From positions 1 through 64,000 of the forward strand of contig QZDS01000014.1 of assembly GCA_009917455.1 (NCBI GenBank): a stretch of 64,000 nt of DNA, written 5' to 3'. The notes under the pieces were generated by a model. That model worked only from the letters and a program-made list of their open reading frames with translations, made no database searches and had not been told where the DNA came from. The DNA comes from a bacterium 1xD8-48. GTDB lineage: Bacteria > Bacillota > Clostridia > Lachnospirales > Lachnospiraceae. Shown here piece after piece: positions 36,136 through 44,927 of the stretch. Numbering within the stretch: position 1 is the first letter of the stretch; the number at the start of each line of letters is the position of its first letter. Position numbers and translations under genes: made by a program.

Positions 36136-36969
36136 ATGAAAGCATCAAAAGCGATTTCTGTTTTTATTTCAGTGGTCATCGGTATCTACTGCCTGATTAC
36201 AGTTATACTTTTTGCAGCAGTTTTTATGGGATCGATGAAGACAAACGAGGAGCTGTTGACAAATATCTGGGGACTGCCAAAGAGCATTTATCTGGAAAAC
36301 TTTAAGAAAGTATTTGTGGATGACGGATTCTTCAGGTATATGCTGAATAGCTTTCTGGTTCTGGCAGGCGGCCTTTTTGGAGCGGTTGCCCTGTCAACTA
36401 CGGTATCTTACGGACTTGCCAGATTTGATTTTAAAGGAAAAAAACTTCTGACTTTTTATTTTATGATAGGTTTGATGTTTCCGGTTCAGCTTGGGATTGT
36501 AAATCTTTCCAGAGTGGTCAACGGAATGAAGCTTGGAAATTCTCTTCTGGGAATTATTTTAATTGATTCAGCGGCAATTTCCATGTCGGTACTGATTCTC
36601 AGGGGATTTTATCATTCCATACCAGACAGCCTTTCGGAGGCGGCAAAAATAGACGGGGCAGGGGAATTTACCATTTTTGCCCGGGTAATCCTTCCGCTTT
36701 TGAAACCGGCAATGGGAGCGGTAATACCAATGCTTGCGATTCAGTACTGGAATGATTTCTTTATTCCCATGGTATTCCTGACACGGGACGAAAAAAAGAC
36801 CATGCCCATTGCGGTGATGAAATACAGTCTGGGTGAGCATACAGACTATTCAAAAATGAGCATATTATTTACAGTTATTGCAGTATCCATACTGCCGATT
36901 ATGATACTTTATCTTGTGTTTTCTAAAAAAATTATTGCAGGAATTACCGCGGGAGCGGAGAAAGGATAG
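36136..36969 (+). CDS. ABC sugar permease, MalG-like
   Basis: A 277-residue permease with six helices and the EAA motif LSEAAKIDGAGEFTIFARV (near residue 170). It begins three bases after the previous permease, following AAGGAGG. With the MalF-like partner it forms the heterodimeric channel. The next gene starts six bases after it, so all are one operon. Confidence 0.92.
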   Translation: MKASKAISVFISVVIGIYCLITVILFAAVFMGSMKTNEELLTNIWGLPKSIYLENFKKVFVDDGFFRYMLNSFLVLAGGLFGAVALSTTVSYGLARFDFKGKKLLTFYFMIGLMFPVQLGIVNLSRVVNGMKLGNSLLGIILIDSAAISMSVLILRGFYHSIPDSLSEAAKIDGAGEFTIFARVILPLLKPAMGAVIPMLAIQYWNDFFIPMVFLTRDEKKTMPIAVMKYSLGEHTDYSKMSILFTVIAVSILPIMILYLVFSKKIIAGITAGAEKG

Positions 36970-36975
36970 ACAGCT

Positions 36976-37899
36976 ATGTGGAAATATCGGTTTAAAGTGC
37001 CGGAAAAGAAAAAAGTGAGGATGATTGTGTATACGGATTGTAAGAATGAGGCGGACGACCAGTTCGCGCTGGCGCATCATTTGCTCACCCCCAAATTCAT
37101 AGTGAAAGGCATCATCGGAGCGCATTTTAATATAAAGCCCCAGCAGTGGGGAGAAGGAAATACGGCGAAAGCCAGCTATGACGAGATTAAGAAGGTGCTT
37201 TCCATCATGGGACTTGAGGGGCAGTATCCGGTGTTTTGCGGGGCGGAACGTCCGCTGGCGGACGAGCATACTTATCAGGAAAGCGAAGCGGCGAGATTTA
37301 TAGTCGAGGAAGCTATGAGAGACGACCCGTCGCCCTTGTACATTGCCTGTCAGGGTTCCATTACGGATTTAGCCAGTGCAATTTTGATGAAGCCGGAAAT
37401 CTGCAGACGGATGACAGCGGTGTGGGTCGGCGGCGGGATGTACCCGGAAGGCGGCTGGGAATTCAATATGGGGAACGACATTGCGGCAGTAAACGTGCTC
37501 TTTTCCTCTGAAATGCCGGTATGGCAGATTCCGCTTAATGTGTGTAAACAAACCTCCGTATCTCTGGCAGAGCTTCAGCACAGAGTAGCCCCCTGCGGTG
37601 AAATAGGAAATTATCTGTTTGAACAGATGATTGCTTACAATGATGCCCATGGGGACGAGGTGGAATGGCCCGGCGGCGAAATGTGGGGGCTGGGCGACCA
37701 GGGAACCATAGGGGTGTTTTTCGTCGAGCATGATAAAACCGACGACTACACTTATATAGAAGCGCCGCGTATAGGCGAGGACATGAAATATGTTTTTGGG
37801 CAGAACAACAGGGAAATCAGGGTGTACCACACAATTAATGCAAGGCTTATTATGGAAGATTTTTATGCAAAGCTGGCGATTAATTTCGGCGGGAAGTGA
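36976..37899 (+). CDS. Nucleoside-hydrolase-fold protein
   Basis: A 307-residue enzyme. The N-terminal acidic motif is IVYTDCKNEADDQFALAHHL, which keeps the calcium-binding D-x(6)-DD arrangement but not the textbook DTDPGxDD; it is closer to the NH-like proteins of the DUF1593/Sde182 type. Later GGGMYPEGGWEFNMGNDIAAVN carries the conserved Asn-rich ligand loop (EFNxxxDxxA). The family hydrolyses N-glycosidic bonds of nucleosides. It closes the ABC operon, suggesting that the imported ligand is a riboside or related glycoside. Specificity uncertain. Confidence 0.8.
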   Translation: MWKYRFKVPEKKKVRMIVYTDCKNEADDQFALAHHLLTPKFIVKGIIGAHFNIKPQQWGEGNTAKASYDEIKKVLSIMGLEGQYPVFCGAERPLADEHTYQESEAARFIVEEAMRDDPSPLYIACQGSITDLASAILMKPEICRRMTAVWVGGGMYPEGGWEFNMGNDIAAVNVLFSSEMPVWQIPLNVCKQTSVSLAELQHRVAPCGEIGNYLFEQMIAYNDAHGDEVEWPGGEMWGLGDQGTIGVFFVEHDKTDDYTYIEAPRIGEDMKYVFGQNNREIRVYHTINARLIMEDFYAKLAINFGGK

Positions 37900-37954
37900 G
37901 ACTGAGAGAAAGACTGGATTTTTTAAGCTTTGTAGATGATATGGAAAAGGCATG

Positions 37955-37997
37955 AAAAAACGGAGAGAAGCATATGTGTTCTTCTCTCCGTTTTTTT
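37955..37997. terminator. Strong bidirectional terminator
   Basis: AAAAAACGGAGAGAAG (37955-37970) pairs perfectly with CTTCTCTCCGTTTTTT (37981-37996). T runs on both sides make it usable by the ABC operon and by the small minus-strand gene. Confidence 0.93.
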
Positions 37998-38011
37998 GTG
38001 TTATTTTTTGC

Positions 38012-38164
38012 TTATTCTTCCAGTGCCTTTTCAATGCGCTCATTATCTTTTTCAAGATATTCCAACGCCTTTTTGACATCGCCGTTTTTGAGGGCTTCGA
38101 TTACCAGTTCATTTAAAAATTTATCCTTTCTCAAACCGTCCTTATAGTACAGTTCTGTTGGCAT
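38012..38164 (-). CDS. Small charged protein, 50 residues
   Basis: An ATG at 38164-38162 (minus strand), preceded by AGAGGTGAGCGT as ribosome binding region, opens a 50-codon frame ending in TAA at 38014-38012. The product begins MPTELYYKDGLRKDK and ends in a charged helix (KALEYLEKDNERIEKALEE). A textbook promoter with 17-base spacing lies upstream and a strong terminator downstream, so it is a complete single-gene unit. No family is recognised and no membrane segment is seen. It is probably a soluble helical protein. Confidence 0.75.
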   Translation of the reverse strand: MPTELYYKDGLRKDKFLNELVIEALKNGDVKKALEYLEKDNERIEKALEE

Positions 38165-38205
38165 ACGCTCACCTCTTTCTGTGGGGCTGTAAATGGGCTG
38201 TTTCT

Positions 38206-38234
38206 ATTATATTAAAAGAGGAAAAAGGTGTAAA
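38206..38234 (-). promoter_or_regulatory. Promoter of the 50-residue protein gene
   Basis: On the minus strand TTTACA (complement of 38229-38234) and TATAAT (complement of 38206-38211) are 17 bases apart. Confidence 0.85.
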
Positions 38235-38301
38235 GGACGAGAGAACAGGCTTTTGACGGGAAATATCTGTTAAAAGTGCAACAGGCAATTATGATTTACT
38301 G

Positions 38302-38330
38302 TTTACCACAATAAATTGTGGTACTATTTT
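38302..38330 (+). promoter_or_regulatory. Promoter with overlapping palindrome, ahead of the DUF4143 pseudogene
   Basis: TTTACC (38302-38307) and TATTTT (38325-38330) are 17 bases apart. The perfect inverted repeat TACCACAA-TAAA-TTGTGGTA (38304-38323) fills the spacer, a position where bound protein would block polymerase. Confidence 0.65.
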
Positions 38331-38350
38331 GGCATAGGGAGGTGACAGTT

Positions 38351-39555
38351 TTGGTTTACAGACCTTTATATGTTGATAAAATAATGAGATACGTCAATAT
38401 GCCGTTTGTAAAGATACTGACAGGGGTGCGGCGTTGTGGAAAGTCCACTATTCTGAAAATGGTGGAGGAAAAGCTTCATACAGAAAAAGGGATTCCAAAG
38501 GAGTGTATTGTCAGTTATCGTTTTGATTCAATGGAATATGATGCTTTGACGGCAAAGCAAATGTTTGAGGAATTAAAGGGGAGGTTGCAAAGCGGCAGAA
38601 AAATCTATTTCTTTCTGGACGAGGAGGTAGAGGGATGGGAAAAGGCAGTCAACTCTCTGGCGGCAGATTAGGATGTGGATATTTATGTGACCGGGTCTAA
38701 TTCCCGCATGATGTCCTCTGAGATTTCCACTTATCTTACCGGACGGTATGTTGCATTCCGTATTTTTACATTGTCCTTTGAAGAATATCTTACCTTTAAA
38801 GCGCAGTATGAGCAGGTTGAAAATCCACAGCTGGAGCTTGCCGGCTATGTGAGAACGGGAGGATTTCCGGCTACGCATTTACAGAAGAGCGCGCAGGATG
38901 AAGTTTATACGATTGTCCGGGATATTTATAACTCCACACTTTTTCCGATATTATAAGGCACGGCCAGATAAGAAAAATCGACCAGTTAGAGCGGGTGGTA
39001 CGCTATACCTTTGCCAATGTGGGCAACACCTTTTCCGCCAGGGCCGTTTCAGATTATCTGAAAGCCGAGCACCGGTCGCTGGACAATGAAACGGTTTACA
39101 GCTATCTGGAAAAGCTGGAAAAAGCGTATATCTTACATCGCTGTTCCAGATATGATTTGCAGGGAAAGGAAATACTGAAAACTCAGGAAAAATTTTATCT
39201 TGCCGATACGGCGCTCAGGTACAGCGTTCTGGGATATAATGATGATACGGTGGCTTCGAGCCTGGAAAATATCGTATATCTGGAGCTGTGCCGGAGGGGT
39301 TATACGGTATATGCCTGTAAAGTCGGTAATGCGGAAATTGATTTTGTGGCGGTCAGGCAAAATGAAAAAATATATGTTCAGGTTACGCAGGAGATAAAAT
39401 CTGAGCAGACAAAAGAACGGGAATACAACCGGCGTTTGGAAATCCGGGATAATTATCCGAAATATGTGCTGAGAACAGACTTATTTGCCGGCGGGAATTA
39501 CGAGGGGATTAAGACAATGCATGTTGTGGATTTTTTGCTGAGCGGGGAATTTTGA
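38351..39555 (+). pseudogene. Decayed AAA ATPase of the DUF4143 family
   Basis: Three frame segments together spell one AAA_14/DUF4143 ATPase of about 400 residues. Segment 1 has Walker A GVRRCGKST and the Walker B region IYFFLDEEVEGWEKAVNSL; the usual two residues between LDE and EVEGWE appear deleted. An in-frame TAG at 38669-38671 follows, after which DVDIYVTGSNSRMMSSE continues in the same frame. A frameshift near 38945 is then needed to reach the C-terminal nuclease-like part (from about 38950: DIIRHGQIRKIDQ, VRYTFANVGNTFSA, then IDFVAVRQNEKIYVQV). TTG 38351 after GGGAGGTGAC is the likely original start. It is not expected to make an active protein. Confidence 0.85.
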
Positions 39556-39666
39556 GACAGTTGGAAGGAGGGGAGGGATGCCATTGAATTTATAATGAGA
39601 GATATTTAAAGTAATATTTACAAATGTATAATCTATTAAAAATCTAATTTGAAAAGGAGTGTTGAT

Positions 39667-40005
39667 ATGAAAAGAAGTTTAAAAAATATCTTGACCATGG
39701 TCATGATAGCTACAATGGTATTAGGAAATAGTTTTTTGGTAAGTGCGCATGAGACGGAACAATATGCATCTTGCTCACACAGTTTTGAGAATTGGCAGTA
39801 CTATAAAACAAGTACTAAGTTACCACCTAATTTCGGTGATTGTAAAATACGTGTCACTCATTATATACGAGTATGTTCTAAATGTGGTGTCACTGAAACG
39901 AAAACAACTGAGTATCAAATGACGCACGATAGGGTGAGATTATCAGATGGCAGTGAGAATTGTAGAAATTGCAATATGACTTTAATACCAGCAAGAAATA
40001 ACTAA
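39667..40005 (+). CDS. Small secreted protein with paired cysteines
   Basis: A 112-residue protein with an N-terminal signal peptide (KRSLKNILTMVMIATMVLG, probable cleavage after VSA at 27) and a mature part of about 85 residues with CxxC-like pairs (CSKCG, CRNCN) that could bind metal or form disulfides. ATG 39667 follows AAAAGGAG; an in-frame upstream TTG is rejected. The DNA is A+T-rich compared with the surrounding genes, and codon choice looks different, consistent with an acquired gene. No family recognised. Confidence 0.7.
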   Translation: MKRSLKNILTMVMIATMVLGNSFLVSAHETEQYASCSHSFENWQYYKTSTKLPPNFGDCKIRVTHYIRVCSKCGVTETKTTEYQMTHDRVRLSDGSENCRNCNMTLIPARNN

Positions 40006-40039
40006 AAATTTTACTTTGAAATCAATTTGGGGAGGAAAT

Positions 40040-40081
40040 ATGACTGCATATAAGCCAAAAAACATACAAGACTCAAAATAA
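40040..40081 (+). other. 13-codon frame with strong ribosome binding site
   Basis: GGGGAGGAAAT precedes ATG 40040 and a frame of 13 codons (MTAYKPKNIQDSK) ending in TAA. It lies 19 bases ahead of a terminator hairpin. It may be a leader peptide or the remnant of a truncated gene. Translation is not shown. Confidence 0.35.
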
Positions 40082-40099
40082 ATTTTAAAAATTATCTAA

Positions 40100-40130
40100 T
40101 AGTGAGAAAATTACTCACTGTCTTTTTTAT
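40100..40130 (+). terminator. Terminator between the two small exported-protein genes
   Basis: AGTGAG (40101-40106) and CTCACT (40114-40119) form a short stem with a 7-base loop, followed by TCTTTTTTAT. The A+T-rich context makes it a credible terminator or attenuator for the next gene, whose site lies right after. Confidence 0.6.
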
Positions 40131-40149
40131 AAGGAGGCAAATTATAATT

Positions 40150-40422
40150 ATGAATAAACGAATACCTTTCATATTAATAGCAATTTTATTTATAATTGGT
40201 CTGGCAGTTTGGACAGAAAATAATAATACAAGAACGACTAAAAACAGGGAATACGAAAGTATAGATAATATCAGGAAAAACGCAAAGTATCCGTATGAGG
40301 AAGAGAGTAATTATTTGTATAAGGAACCGTATGTCTGGTCAGATGATGTGGAGGAAGGCAATGAAAATGATACGGAATATGAATTTATTGAGTTAAAAAG
40401 CGGATATGAAAATGCAGAGTAA
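40150..40422 (+). CDS. Small membrane-anchored acidic protein
   Basis: A 90-residue protein. Residues 4-23 (RIPFILIAILFIIGLAVWTE) form one N-terminal hydrophobic anchor, and the remainder is polar and acidic with many Asn, Glu and Tyr residues, predicted outside the membrane. ATG 40150 follows AAGGAGG at 40131-40137. An in-frame extension to 40102 is rejected because it crosses the terminator. A+T-rich like the previous gene. No family recognised. Confidence 0.65.
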   Translation: MNKRIPFILIAILFIIGLAVWTENNNTRTTKNREYESIDNIRKNAKYPYEEESNYLYKEPYVWSDDVEEGNENDTEYEFIELKSGYENAE

Positions 40423-40475
40423 TATAAGGGAAGCAGATTGGATAATTTGATTTTCATTTCCCCCTCCCCCGATTA

Positions 40476-40504
40476 TTGACTTTGCCCCTTATGTACATTA
40501 TAAT
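40476..40504 (+). promoter_or_regulatory. Strong promoter of the 188-residue orphan
   Basis: TTGACT (40476-40481) and TATAAT (40499-40504) are 17 bases apart. Confidence 0.88.
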
Positions 40505-40551
40505 AGAAACACACAAAAAGGATTACACAGTACGAAAGGAGCAGTCCAGTC

Positions 40552-41118
40552 ATGCAGATAGGAGCGGTGAGTTTCAGACCGTATATTTACAATGCAAACA
40601 TGGTAAATGCGGGCAGCCTTTCCCGGGTATCGTCGATTGGCGACGATTTGACTTCGGGCAGGACGGATTTTTCCGCATTATCAGATGAAAGCTTAAATGA
40701 AAATCCGCTGAAAAAAGGACAGACCATCAATTTTAGCGATGTTCTGGAAAGGCAGATGTGGTCAGGGCGGCAGAATGCCTCCAGGATCATGAAGCCTGAC
40801 GAAGTAATGGAAAATCTTGAGGAAGCGGGAGAAACGCTCAACGATTCTGATGCGGCTGAGGAAGCCGGCAGAACGAAGAACCCGGAGGAAGCCGAGGTCA
40901 GGGCGGCAGCGGCAGGTGTAAGGAACTCTGCCAGGGAATTAAACGCTGCGGAGGTCAGGGAGGATTTTAAACCGGTCAGCGCTATGGACAGAGCGGCTGA
41001 GGGTGCAGCGAACGGGATAGCTGACAGCCGGGAGCAGCTGTTCGGCGGGCAGCCGGGGAGGAACCTGTTTCAGATACAGCGGGCGATTGAGGCCTATCAG
41101 ATGAATATGACGGCGTAG
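40552..41118 (+). CDS. Uncharacterised 188-residue protein
   Basis: Translation from ATG 40552 follows a GAAAGGAGC site at about 40537. The N-terminal part is MQIGAVSFRPYIYNANMVNA; the middle is Ala/Glu-rich and probably disordered or helical; the C-terminus NLFQIQRAIEAYQMNMTA looks like a short conserved helix. There is no signal peptide and no membrane segment. It has its own strong promoter and terminator, so it is a well-defined single-gene unit. The N-terminal short strand and C-terminal amphipathic helix recall flagellar or secretion-chaperone-like small proteins, but I do not recognise a family. Confidence 0.7.
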   Translation: MQIGAVSFRPYIYNANMVNAGSLSRVSSIGDDLTSGRTDFSALSDESLNENPLKKGQTINFSDVLERQMWSGRQNASRIMKPDEVMENLEEAGETLNDSDAAEEAGRTKNPEEAEVRAAAAGVRNSARELNAAEVREDFKPVSAMDRAAEGAANGIADSREQLFGGQPGRNLFQIQRAIEAYQMNMTA

Positions 41119-41134
41119 CAAGAAAGAATAACGG

Positions 41135-41167
41135 AAAAGCTGCTTAAGGTTTTAGGCAGCTTTTTTT
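41135..41167 (+). terminator. Terminator after the 188-residue orphan
   Basis: AAAAGCTGC pairs with GCAGCTTTT across an 11-13 base loop and is followed by a run of T to 41167. Confidence 0.88.
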
Positions 41168-41207
41168 GAAAGTTGAAAGATAAACGTAAGAAGGTTGGAG
41201 AGGCATT

Positions 41208-42089
41208 ATGGCAGTATACAGTCTAAAAAACGAAGCAATAGCAATTGTAATACATTCAAAGGGAGCGGAACTGAAATCCCTTAAGAAGTTAAGCACAGGC
41301 GCAGAGTATATGTGGAAGGCCGACCCAGGGTTCTGGGGAAGGACGGCGCCGGTTTTGTTTCCTTTTGTGGGATCGGTGAACCAAAAGGAGTACCGGACAG
41401 GGGGGAAAACCTACTCCATGAACCAGCATGGCTTTGCAAGGGATATGGAGTTTGAGCTGGTTTCACAGACGGAAAATGAGATTTGGTTTGCGGTAAATGA
41501 CAATGAGGAGACGAGGGCAAGGTTTCCCTTCAAATTTGTGTTAAAAATCGGTTACCGCCTTTTGCCTGAGGGTGTGGAGGTTCTCTGGAAGGTGGAAAAT
41601 CCCGGCGAAGAAGCGCTGCCCTTTTCCATTGGCGCACATCCGGCTTTCAACTGTCCGATAGCGCCGGGAGAGGAAAAGTCGGACTGCTTTATTTACTTTG
41701 GCGGACCGGACGGAGCTGCGGGCAGCTTTGCAAGTACCAGGATTCATGACGGGCTGGTGATAAACGAGAAGGGCACTTATGAACTGGAAGCCGGTTATCT
41801 GGCGGTGACAGAGCATTTGTTTGACTGCGATACGCTTCTGCTTGAGGATTATCAGGTGAGTAAGGTGGCGTTATGCGGCGCGGATAAAAAGCCCTACGTT
41901 ACCGTTACCATGGACGCGCCCGTTTACGGCATCTGGACGCCGGCCCACGCAGCGCCTTTTATCTGTATCGAGCCCTGGTACGGCAGGTGCGACAGAGAGG
42001 GATTTGCAGGCGATTTGAAGGAGCGCGAGTGGGGAAATGTTGCGGAGCCGGGAGAGGTCTGGAAGAGGGCTTATCGGATTACCGTGTAG
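41208..42089 (+). CDS. Aldose 1-epimerase family protein
   Basis: A 293-residue galactose-mutarotase-fold enzyme. Features: GAELKSLKKLSTGAEYMWKAD at the start, the catalytic His region SIGAHPAFNCP, and GIWTPAHAAPFICIEPWYGRCD toward the end, with the Glu in CIEPWYG as the base. This pattern fits the LacX/YeaD-like branch (aldose or hexose-6-phosphate epimerases) better than GalM. Start follows TTGGAGAGG. Stand-alone; valS follows after 97 bases. Confidence 0.88.
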   Translation: MAVYSLKNEAIAIVIHSKGAELKSLKKLSTGAEYMWKADPGFWGRTAPVLFPFVGSVNQKEYRTGGKTYSMNQHGFARDMEFELVSQTENEIWFAVNDNEETRARFPFKFVLKIGYRLLPEGVEVLWKVENPGEEALPFSIGAHPAFNCPIAPGEEKSDCFIYFGGPDGAAGSFASTRIHDGLVINEKGTYELEAGYLAVTEHLFDCDTLLLEDYQVSKVALCGADKKPYVTVTMDAPVYGIWTPAHAAPFICIEPWYGRCDREGFAGDLKEREWGNVAEPGEVWKRAYRITV

Positions 42090-42186
42090 ACGGCGCATTT
42101 TGGGTGAAAAAACAGACGCTTTCCGACGGCAGGGTTCCGGCGGTCTGAAAGCGTACAAAATAAATAAGAAAGTATAGAGAGAAACC

Positions 42187-44859
42187 ATGAGTAAAGAACT
42201 TGCAAAGACTTATGACCCCAAGGGGATTGAAGACAGATTATATCAGAAGTGGCTGGACAAAAAATATTTCCATGCGGAAGTGGATTATGACAAAAAGCCT
42301 TTTACCATTGTGATTCCACCCCCGAATATTACGGGGCAGCTTCACATGGGGCATGCTCTGGACAACACCATGCAGGACATTTTAATCCGTTTTAAGAGAA
42401 TGCAGGGATATAACGCCCTCTGGCAGCCGGGGACGGATCATGCAAGTATTGCCACAGAGGTTAAAATTATCGAAAAGCTGAAGGAAGAAGGCATTAACAA
42501 GGAGGACCTTGGACGGGAGGGCTTTCTTGAGCGGGCATGGGAATGGAAGAAGGAATACGGCGGACGTATTATCGGCCAGTTAAAGAAGCTGGGCTCATCC
42601 TGTGACTGGGACAGGGAGCGTTTTACCATGGACGAGGGGTGCAATAAGGCGGTAACGGAAGTTTTCTGCAAGATGCACGAAAAAGGCTGGATTTACAAGG
42701 GCAGCCGGATTATCAACTGGTGTCCGGTCTGCAACACCTCTATCTCCGACGCGGAGGTGGTGTACGAGGAGCAGGCGGGGCATTTCTGGCATATCAAGTA
42801 TCCGCTGATTGAGGAAGACGGCGCCGTAAGCTCTGAAAAATTCCTGGAATTTGCCACCACCAGACCGGAGACCATGCTGGGAGATACGGCGGTGGCGGTA
42901 AATCCTGATGACGAAAGATATCGCGATATTATCGGCAAGAAGGTGATGCTTCCCATTATAAACAGGGAAATCCCCGTGGTAGCGGATTCCTATGTGGATA
43001 TGGAATTCGGCACCGGCGTGGTGAAAATTACACCGACCCACGACCCCAACGACTTTGAGGTCGGAAAGCGTCATAATCTGCCCGAGGTCAATATTTTAAA
43101 CGACGACGCCACGATTAACGAAAACGGCGGTAAATTCTGCGGGATGGACCGCTACGAGGCGAGGAAAGCCATTGTAAAAGAGCTGGACGAGATGGGGCTT
43201 TTGGTCCGGATTGAGGATTATTCCCACAATGTAGGCACGCACGACCGCTGCAAGACGACCATAGAGCCTATGATTAAGCAGCAATGGTTTGTGAAGATGG
43301 ATGAGCTGATAAAGCCGGCGGTGGAGGCCGTAAAGAATGGAGATATTCAGCTGATTCCCAAAAGAATGGAAAAGACATATTATAACTGGACGGATAATAT
43401 CAGAGACTGGTGTATCTCCAGACAGCTCTGGTGGGGGCACCGGATTCCCGCTTATTACTGCGATAAATGCGGGGAAGCGGTGGTAAGTAAGGAGGAACCG
43501 TCGGTATGTCCGAAGTGCGGGCATGGGCATTTCACCCAGGATCCCGACACGCTGGATACCTGGTTTTCTTCCGCCCTGTGGCCGTTTTCCACTCTGGGGT
43601 GGCCGGAGCAGACGGAGGATCTGAAATATTTCTATCCCACGGACGTGCTGGTTACGGGATACGATATCATCTTTTTCTGGGTTATCAGGATGATTTTTTC
43701 CGGCTATGAGCAGATGAAGGAAAAGCCCTTCCATACGGTTCTTTTCCACGGGCTTGTCCGGGATTCGCTGGGGCGGAAGATGAGCAAGTCTCTCGGCAAC
43801 GGCATCGACCCTCTTGAAATCATAGAAAAGTACGGTGCGGACGCCCTGCGCCTTACGCTGATTACCGGCAACGCGCCGGGAAACGATATGCGTTTTTACT
43901 ACGAGCGGGTGGAGGCAAGCAGGAATTTTGCCAACAAAATCTGGAACGCCTCCCGGTTTATCATGATGAACATGCCGGAGGATATGGATTTATCGGAGAC
44001 TGCTTTTTCCGATGTGCGTCTGGAGCCAGTGGATAAATGGATAATTTCGAAGCTGAACACCCTGATTAAGGACGTGACCGACAACATGGACAGCTTTGAG
44101 CTGGGGATTGCGGTGTCCAAGATTTACGATTTTATCTGGGACGAATTCTGCGACTGGTATATCGAGATGGTGAAGCCGAGACTCTATGGCTCCGACGATG
44201 GTGAAAGCAAAAAGGCGGCTCTCTGGACGCTGCAAAATGTGCTGACAGACGCGTTAAAGCTTCTTCATCCGTACATGCCTTTTATCACGGAGGAAATTTT
44301 CTGTACCCTTCAGTCGGCGGAGGAGTCCATTATGATTTCCAGATGGCCTGTTTATCTGGAAGCGAGAAGCTTTATAAAGGAAGAAAAGGAAATTGAAATC
44401 ATCAAGGAAGCGGTGAGGGGCATCCGCAATGTGCGCACGGAAATGAATGTTCCGCCCGCCAGAAAGGCCAAGGTGTTTGTGGTCAGCGAAAATGAGGAGA
44501 CGTTATCCGCTTTTTCGGAAGGGAAGCTCTTTTTCCAGTCTCTGGCTTACGCGTCGGAGACGATGATTCAGAAAGATAAGGAAGGAATTGCGCAGGATGC
44601 GGTGTCTGTAGTGATTGCAAACGCCACGCTGTATATTCCTTTTGCGGAGCTGGTGGATATCTCTCAGGAGATTGCCCGTCTTGAGAAGGAGGAGAAGCGT
44701 CTTACAGGCGAACTTGCCAGAGTAAACGGAATGCTGAGCAATGAAAGATTTCTTTCCAAGGCGCCGGAGGCGAAGATTGCCGAGGAGAAGGAAAAGCTGG
44801 AAAAATACACCCAGATGATGAAACAGGTGAAGGTGCGCCTTGAGCAGCTGCAAGGTTGA
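42187..44859 (+). CDS. valS: Valyl-tRNA synthetase
   Basis: An 890-residue class I synthetase that charges tRNA-Val. The HIGH motif is HMGHALD (53-59), and KMSKS is intact near residue 531. The editing domain is present ([15 protein letters not shown]), the CP1 insertion has [16 protein letters not shown], and a C-terminal coiled coil ([21 protein letters not shown]) is typical of ValS. No T-box is seen in the 97-base upstream gap, only an 8-bp stem (ACGCTTTC/GAAAGCGT at 42116-42154). Start ATG 42187 follows AGAGAGAAACC. Confidence 0.98.
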   Translation: MSKELAKTYDPKGIEDRLYQKWLDKKYFHAEVDYDKKPFTIVIPPPNITGQLHMGHALDNTMQDILIRFKRMQGYNALWQPGTDHASIATEVKIIEKLKEEGINKEDLGREGFLERAWEWKKEYGGRIIGQLKKLGSSCDWDRERFTMDEGCNKAVTEVFCKMHEKGWIYKGSRIINWCPVCNTSISDAEVVYEEQAGHFWHIKYPLIEEDGAVSSEKFLEFATTRPETMLGDTAVAVNPDDERYRDIIGKKVMLPIINREIPVVADSYVDMEFGTGVVKITPTHDPNDFEVGKRHNLPEVNILNDDATINENGGKFCGMDRYEARKAIVKELDEMGLLVRIEDYSHNVGTHDRCKTTIEPMIKQQWFVKMDELIKPAVEAVKNGDIQLIPKRMEKTYYNWTDNIRDWCISRQLWWGHRIPAYYCDKCGEAVVSKEEPSVCPKCGHGHFTQDPDTLDTWFSSALWPFSTLGWPEQTEDLKYFYPTDVLVTGYDIIFFWVIRMIFSGYEQMKEKPFHTVLFHGLVRDSLGRKMSKSLGNGIDPLEIIEKYGADALRLTLITGNAPGNDMRFYYERVEASRNFANKIWNASRFIMMNMPEDMDLSETAFSDVRLEPVDKWIISKLNTLIKDVTDNMDSFELGIAVSKIYDFIWDEFCDWYIEMVKPRLYGSDDGESKKAALWTLQNVLTDALKLLHPYMPFITEEIFCTLQSAEESIMISRWPVYLEARSFIKEEKEIEIIKEAVRGIRNVRTEMNVPPARKAKVFVVSENEETLSAFSEGKLFFQSLAYASETMIQKDKEGIAQDAVSVVIANATLYIPFAELVDISQEIARLEKEEKRLTGELARVNGMLSNERFLSKAPEAKIAEEKEKLEKYTQMMKQVKVRLEQLQG

Positions 44860-44927
44860 TATCCCGGGAAGCGGGGGTAGCAGTAGGAATCTTTCCTATG
44901 CAGGAACGCTTCAGTATGGAGGGTAGA

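Noticed and set aside
37955..37997. Inverted repeat as an insertion-sequence end
   Set aside because: No transposase nearby and the T runs fit a terminator.
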